Below, piece after piece: positions 59,735 through 64,000 of a DNA stretch of 64,000 nucleotides. The position numbers and the translations under genes were made by a program. Positions within the stretch are counted from its first letter, which is position 1. Each line of letters opens with the position of its first letter. Origin of the DNA: Chalara sp. BL73 (taxonomy: Eukaryota; Ascomycota; Leotiomycetes; Helotiales). Below the pieces are notes generated by a model. The model saw only the letters and a list, made by a program, of their open reading frames with translations, was not told where the DNA came from and ran no database searches. Where the stretch lies: positions 186,001 through 250,000 of the forward strand of contig CAKJVC010000107.1 of assembly GCA_918026815.1 (NCBI GenBank), given 5' to 3'.

Positions 59735-60764
59735 ATGGGTTTGGGACAGTCAAAATCATCTGGCTGTCGGCTGCTAAGAGAGTCAAAAAAGCAACCCGAA
59801 GACCCAAACAAGTACCTAGCTAAACCAAGCGGCTACTGCTGTATGAAAGGCGCGATCCATACAGGAGAGGCACGCGGAAAGTGGGAGACAATTGCGGAGG
59901 TTGAAACTTACATCTCAACGCCGCCTCAGGGGAAAGCAAATGGCAATGTTTTGCTATACTTTCCGGATGTTTGGGGAATGTTCCCCAACGGTTTCTTAGT
60001 GATGGACGCTTTTGCCGATGCAGGATATTTGGTTCTTGGACTTGATTATTTCTGTGGGGTTCGTCTTCATCTCTTAATTTGCCGTCTTCATTTCATTCTC
60101 TTACCCAGCTAGCCATCACTTGCTCAACTTCCCAACAGGATCCAGTGTGGAAGCACCGTAGTAACCGACATGATAAGAGCAACCCCGAATTTGACTACGA
60201 AGCATGGAAGCGCAAGCACACAGCATTCGCAGACAAAGCCGTGCCGGCTTGGGTGGAAGCTGTCGTGAAACGACACAATAACATGAAAACCCAATACTTT
60301 TGTGTTGGGTATTGCTTTGGCGCACCATATGTGTGTAATGAGCTAGCAAAAGGCAGAGTAACAGCTGGCGCATTTGCTCATCCAGCCTTCTTGCAAGAGC
60401 ACCACTTCCGGGATATTACAAGTGAGCTTTTCGGTTTAGCAACAAATGCAGAAGGTGGGGGCTAACTAGCCATAGAACCACTATTCCTCTCATGTTCTGA
60501 GATTGATCACACCTTTGACGCTCCCTCAAGGAGGCGAGCTCTAGATATTCTCCAAAAAGACAAGAAGACCTATCATTACCAATTATTTTCTGGTGTTGAG
60601 CATGGCTTTGCCTTGCGTGGTGATCAAAATGACCCTTACCAGTGTAAGTTTCTGAGTGCCAAATTTGTTATGCTACCACTGACATAATACGTAAAGGCTG
60701 GGTCAAGGAGCAGAGTCTTGTTGGAATTTTGGAATGGTTCGATTATTGGTCAAAACAGTTATAA
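59735..60764 (+). CDS. Dienelactone hydrolase family protein
   Basis: Four exons (59735-60058, 60139-60421, 60476-60643, 60697-60764) give 843 nt, 280 aa, with frame closure. The order is that of the DLH alpha/beta-hydrolase fold: ANGNVLLYFPDVWGMFPNGF, ADAGYLVLGLDYFCGDPVW, the nucleophile elbow VGYCFGAPYV with Cys167, AHPAFL, the acid in SCSEIDHTF and the His in SGVEHGFALRGD. A complete Cys-Asp-His triad is therefore present. The length is normal. The first 35 residues add a Cys/Lys-rich extension. DLH opens dienelactones to maleylacetate in aromatic degradation; many fungal relatives act on other lactones. The divergent permease and nearby lactonase support a catabolic role. Confidence 0.92.
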
Positions 60765-61985
60765 AACTTGAAGAGTGATTTTGTTTAGGGATGGATGTCT
60801 CCTATTGACATGAAATTCTTTGCTTAGATTGATTTCAGGATAGCAACACCTTGAGTGCCATAGTCATGGCGTAGAAGAATGTTTTAATAGAATAATGTTC
60901 GCTAAGTTGTGTAGGTATAATCTAACACCGGAGCAATGTTCTTTGATCGTTGCATTTTTGTTAATGTGACTAAGCTAAAGCATGTGTCTACGTCTCATCG
61001 CAACTTACTCACAAACCTATCTTTAACGCTAAGCAAGAGACTTCTTTGGTATTGGTTTTAAATTCTTTGAACCAGGCAATGTTCCAAGGTCAAATTTATG
61101 TGCTTCATTCTAGTCTTAACAATATTATAGTGTAAAGGCATTCTGCGGATTATGCCAGCTTAAAGCGTATTCTCAGTTGTTGATCAAACAAAATATCAGG
61201 ACAACCCTACAACAAAAATTTAGTGTAAGAACTTCTTCTTTAGGTGATACAATCCCGCCATTATCGATCGCATTTAATTAAACTCACATAATCAATAGAA
61301 GAAGGTGTTGCACTGTCTGCTCCTGACCCAAATCGTTTAGATAGTCTCGGACCATAGCTGAGTCTCTCTGTCGAGTATGCTCATACAGAGCATTATTTGT
61401 AATACTGATCCTCTCCGGGCGCCACCCAACAAATGCACTGGTACTTAAGGGGCTAGTTAATATAGCGAATTTATTTCGTATTGCGGTGTTACCAGTCAAA
61501 CTCTTTTTTCGTTGCTTTTCGAGCCTGAAATCATGCTATTCCATTGTAGCTCGAAGCGCAGGGCTGTGGACGCCTTTCGGAGATTGCGTACAGCTTCTTC
61601 CCCTATAAGCCGATACTATAATCTTTAGTCAAGGAATAATAGTAGATATGCGGCCGTCGGAAGTAGCCCGAGGCACATTTGTGCTTATATGGAGAGCTTG
61701 GCGATCGAGCCGGCAAAATCCCACGGAGCAAGATTTAATGATCACGACTGAAAAAACACAACATGAGGGGAAGCAAATGTCACAGTTGATAGCTCCGCCG
61801 AAAATTATACACAAATAAATTTATATAAATGGTTACGTCATAATCTTGAAACGTTATCGCAGCCTGAGTAGTTTCGTGTGCAAGTGCTTAAAGAGTAGCG
61901 CTATTCCCTGGAAAGGACAATAGAAAGACGCGTTCCGTTAACTACATCTTCGCTACCCGCATTCACTGAATATATCAACGTAGTC
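60765..61985. other. Intergenic, 1.2 kb
   Basis: AT-rich. Minus-strand short frames (61284-61499, 61629-61814) without domains. The SDR promoter must lie at the right end. Confidence 0.45.
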
Positions 61986-63173
61986 ATGTCGTCTCCTGCA
62001 AGAGCACTTAACTTCACTGGCGATGTAGCTATCGTGACTGGCGCGGGCTCGCGTATGGACGGTGAGTCCCAATTTGCGCACCTTCCAATAGGCAATCTTT
62101 CTAAATATTCACAATGCTGTAGGCGAGATTGGCAATGGGCGAGCTACTGCCATTCTGCTGGCCCGTCATGGCGCCAAGGTTGCTTTACTTGACTTAAACG
62201 TCAATTGGGCCAATGACACCAAGCGAATGATTGATGAAGAAGGCGGTATTTCAGAGATCATTCAATGCGACGTTACAAACGAAGAATCATGTAAAAGTGC
62301 AGTAGCAAAGACTGTGGAGCTTTGGGGAGCTGTTCATATCCTAATCAACATTGGTGAGAGACGCTGTTATCTTTCACGAGCCAATTACTAAATCTTTATA
62401 ACAGTTGGCGTAGGCGGCGCAATGGGTGATGCGACCGTCCTCAACTTAGAGGCATGGGATAGAGACTTCCGTATCAACGTTACGAGCATGGTAATGATGA
62501 GCAAATATGCGATACCAGAAATGAGAAAGCAGGGCCGCGGTTCTATTGTGAACATGTCATCAGTCAGCGGCTGTAAGTTTCTTGTGTTCCCCTTTCTAAA
62601 ACTCAAAATGCTATCTCCGAGAAGGCGCAACCTCTTCTCTTCCGTGCGCGTTGAAAAGCGACCCGTATTGATGGCATAACTAGTGCTCGGCGGAAACCCT
62701 AGTTTACTGTATCCTACCACGAAAGGCGCCATTATTCAGATGACTCGCGCCATGGCCGCACACCACGGCAAAGAGAACATCCGCGTCAACTGCGTCTGCC
62801 CCGGTATGGTCTTCACTCCTATGACCAGAGGGCGCGGTATGACCGACGAGATGAGGGAGGCTCGTATTAATCAAAACCTGATGAAGAAAGAGGGAACAGG
62901 TTGGGATGTAGGCAATGGTAAATCCATATTGCTTCCCGTACCTTAGGAGTTTGGTCTAACGTCTTGCTAGCCATTCTATTTCTAGCCAGCAAAGACGCTG
63001 GTTGGATTACTGGGTTGATTATGCCAGTCGACGGTGGTGTAAGTACCTGGGCTCTCAAATATTTAGCGAGAAAAATAGCTGACATGTTACGCCAGACTAC
63101 AGCTGGTAAGGCAGATAGACCAGCTCTTAAGGCGGACAATCTGGCAGAGCAGAACACTGGTATTTCCAATTAG
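61986..63173 (+). CDS. Short-chain dehydrogenase/reductase (SDR)
   Basis: Six exons (61986-62061, 62123-62353, 62405-62572, 62684-62917, 62971-63038, 63096-63173) give 855 nt, 284 aa, with frame closure. Classical SDR features in order are the NAD(P)-binding glycine loop VAIVTGAGSRMDGEIGNGRA, Asp after strand 2 (ALLDLN, suggesting NAD preference), CDVTNEESC, an NVGVGG-like segment, the catalytic Ser region GSIVNMSSVSG, Tyr168 and Lys172 in YPTTKG, and RVNCVCPGMVFTPM. The end PVDGG is followed by a 26-residue extension encoded by a separate exon. The glycine motif is longer than usual. It follows the hydrolase on the same strand, 1.2 kb away. The substrate may be an alcohol or diol of the same pathway. 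Confidence 0.93.
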
Positions 63174-63847
63174 GGTTAGTCAAAAAAATATAGTTCAACA
63201 CCAACACCCACGGTTCAAACAGGCCGTCTCTGTTGCGATGATGATGAAAGCCATCTATGTTTCTAGGGCAATTTAAATCTTGTATACGATCAGGCTTCAT
63301 TACTAATTCTTTGTGTCATACAATTCTAAACGCATGTCCGGTTTTACTGATACAGGGGCCATGATAGTGCAGATGACGACTCAAAACAAGAAACAAAGGC
63401 CCTTGGTAGAAGTCTAGCATGCCATAAAACATTCACCTTGACAAAGGAAATTTGAATAACGAAGCTCATGATTTCGGGAAATATCGGGCCCAAAGTACAG
63501 CTTTGGAAGCGATAGCAGTCTTGGATGACAGATTTCATGGGGACACTAGGCTTCTTCAGTACACATCCACAAGCAATCACATCGAAGGTAACTTCTCAAT
63601 TAATTATTTCTAAATTATTGTTTAGGGAAACTTAGATATGGCTTTAAGAGGTTAAAAAGGCAGGCTCCTTAGATAGCAGTGTACTTGAGGGCTCAATTTG
63701 ATTTAGTTGATCATTCTCAGACTCAGTATACTAGAGACTTATCTAATTGATAGCTTTATTACTATTATCTTTTATGGCAAAAATTTTCAATAGTGTTCTA
63801 AGTGCTTCTCTCGAGAGGTAGTTACATAAATCGAGATATCCTCCATG
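63174..63847. other. Intergenic, 0.7 kb
   Basis: 3' side of the SDR and of the gene entering from the right edge. A 78-aa minus frame at 63344-63580 shows no domain. No repeat seen. Confidence 0.45.
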
Positions 63848-64000
63848 TCATAAGGGACACACCATCTCGCTTGTGTCCATCTGTATCTCTGGGTAGCAGT
63901 CTAGAACGGCCATTGAGTTCATATTGCCACTTTTGAGATAAGGGTTCACATTAAAATCGATGGAGATGGCTGGGTCGACATAAGGGAAGGCCGGAATCCA
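63848..64000 (-). CDS. C-terminal end of a gene leaving the window
   Basis: A minus-strand frame is open from the window edge to TGA at 63848-63850, giving 50 residues (starting WIPAFPYVDPAISIDFNVN). The composition, rich in Asn, Met and Asp with a CYPEIQMDT segment, is that of a real protein tail. It would suit the acidic end of a fungal transcription factor, but no domain can be seen, so the family is unknown. Cut by the end of the window. Confidence 0.5.
   Translation of the reverse strand, partial: WIPAFPYVDPAISIDFNVNPYLKSGNMNSMAVLDCYPEIQMDTSEMVCPL

Noticed and set aside
1..64000. CRISPR arrays, bacterial operons, ribosome binding sites, tRNA or rRNA genes, intact transposons
   Set aside because: None found by eye. 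The intron-rich genes show this is a fungal nuclear region. A covariance-model scan would be needed to exclude a tRNA.

Overview
The window is nuclear DNA of a filamentous ascomycete (Pezizomycotina). Nearly every gene is broken by 43-116 nt introns with GT-AG (rarely GC-AG) ends and CTRAY-type branch sites. The gene families are typical of that group: Zn2Cys6 regulator, HET protein, NB-ARC/TPR NLR, rhodopsin-domain membrane protein, Dal5-type permease, fungal P450s. The exact lineage cannot be read from the sequence. Exon chains were built by hand and checked for frame closure. For thirteen multi-exon genes the summed exon length is an exact multiple of three and ends in a stop.

Layout. (1) 0.26-6.4 kb is a belt of decayed genes: an MFS efflux pump with several frameshifts and a stop, a DAHP-synthase scrap, and a broken Zn2Cys6 regulator, plus a diverged repeat at about 2.2-2.7 kb. 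(2) 6.4-9.3 kb has no gene I can support. (3) 9.3-28.9 kb looks like a specialised-metabolism neighbourhood: secreted FAD oxidase, P450, rhodopsin-domain protein, second P450, MFS transporter, damaged amidase-signature gene, small Cys-rich protein and a CmcJ/NvfI-type 2OG-Fe(II) oxygenase. No PKS, NRPS or terpene cyclase lies in the window. (4) 29.0-34.7 kb holds a complete 929-aa NLR and, divergent from it, a 456-aa fungal membrane protein; a HET-domain protein follows at 41.6 kb. These are non-self-recognition type genes. (5) 34.7-38.4 kb is a gene-poor stretch with an AT-rich, poly-G-bearing island. (6) 38.5-51.4 kb has a secreted endonuclease/exonuclease/phosphatase-jacalin fusion, the HET gene, a multi-pass membrane protein, a CorA-like two-TM protein and a CE1-type esterase. 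(7) 52.5-53.3 kb is an alpha/beta-hydrolase pseudogene. (8) 54.2-63.2 kb reads as a catabolic group: muconate-cyclase-like lactonase, Dal5-type permease and dienelactone hydrolase sharing a divergent promoter, and an SDR. (9) The last 150 bases carry the C-terminal end of a gene that leaves the window.

Functionally, the 9-29 kb genes would oxidise, hydrolyse and export a small molecule. The 54-63 kb genes would import a carboxylate and open lactone or dienelactone intermediates. Both are inferences from neighbourhood and family. Splice points come from reading frame and consensus, not from transcripts.
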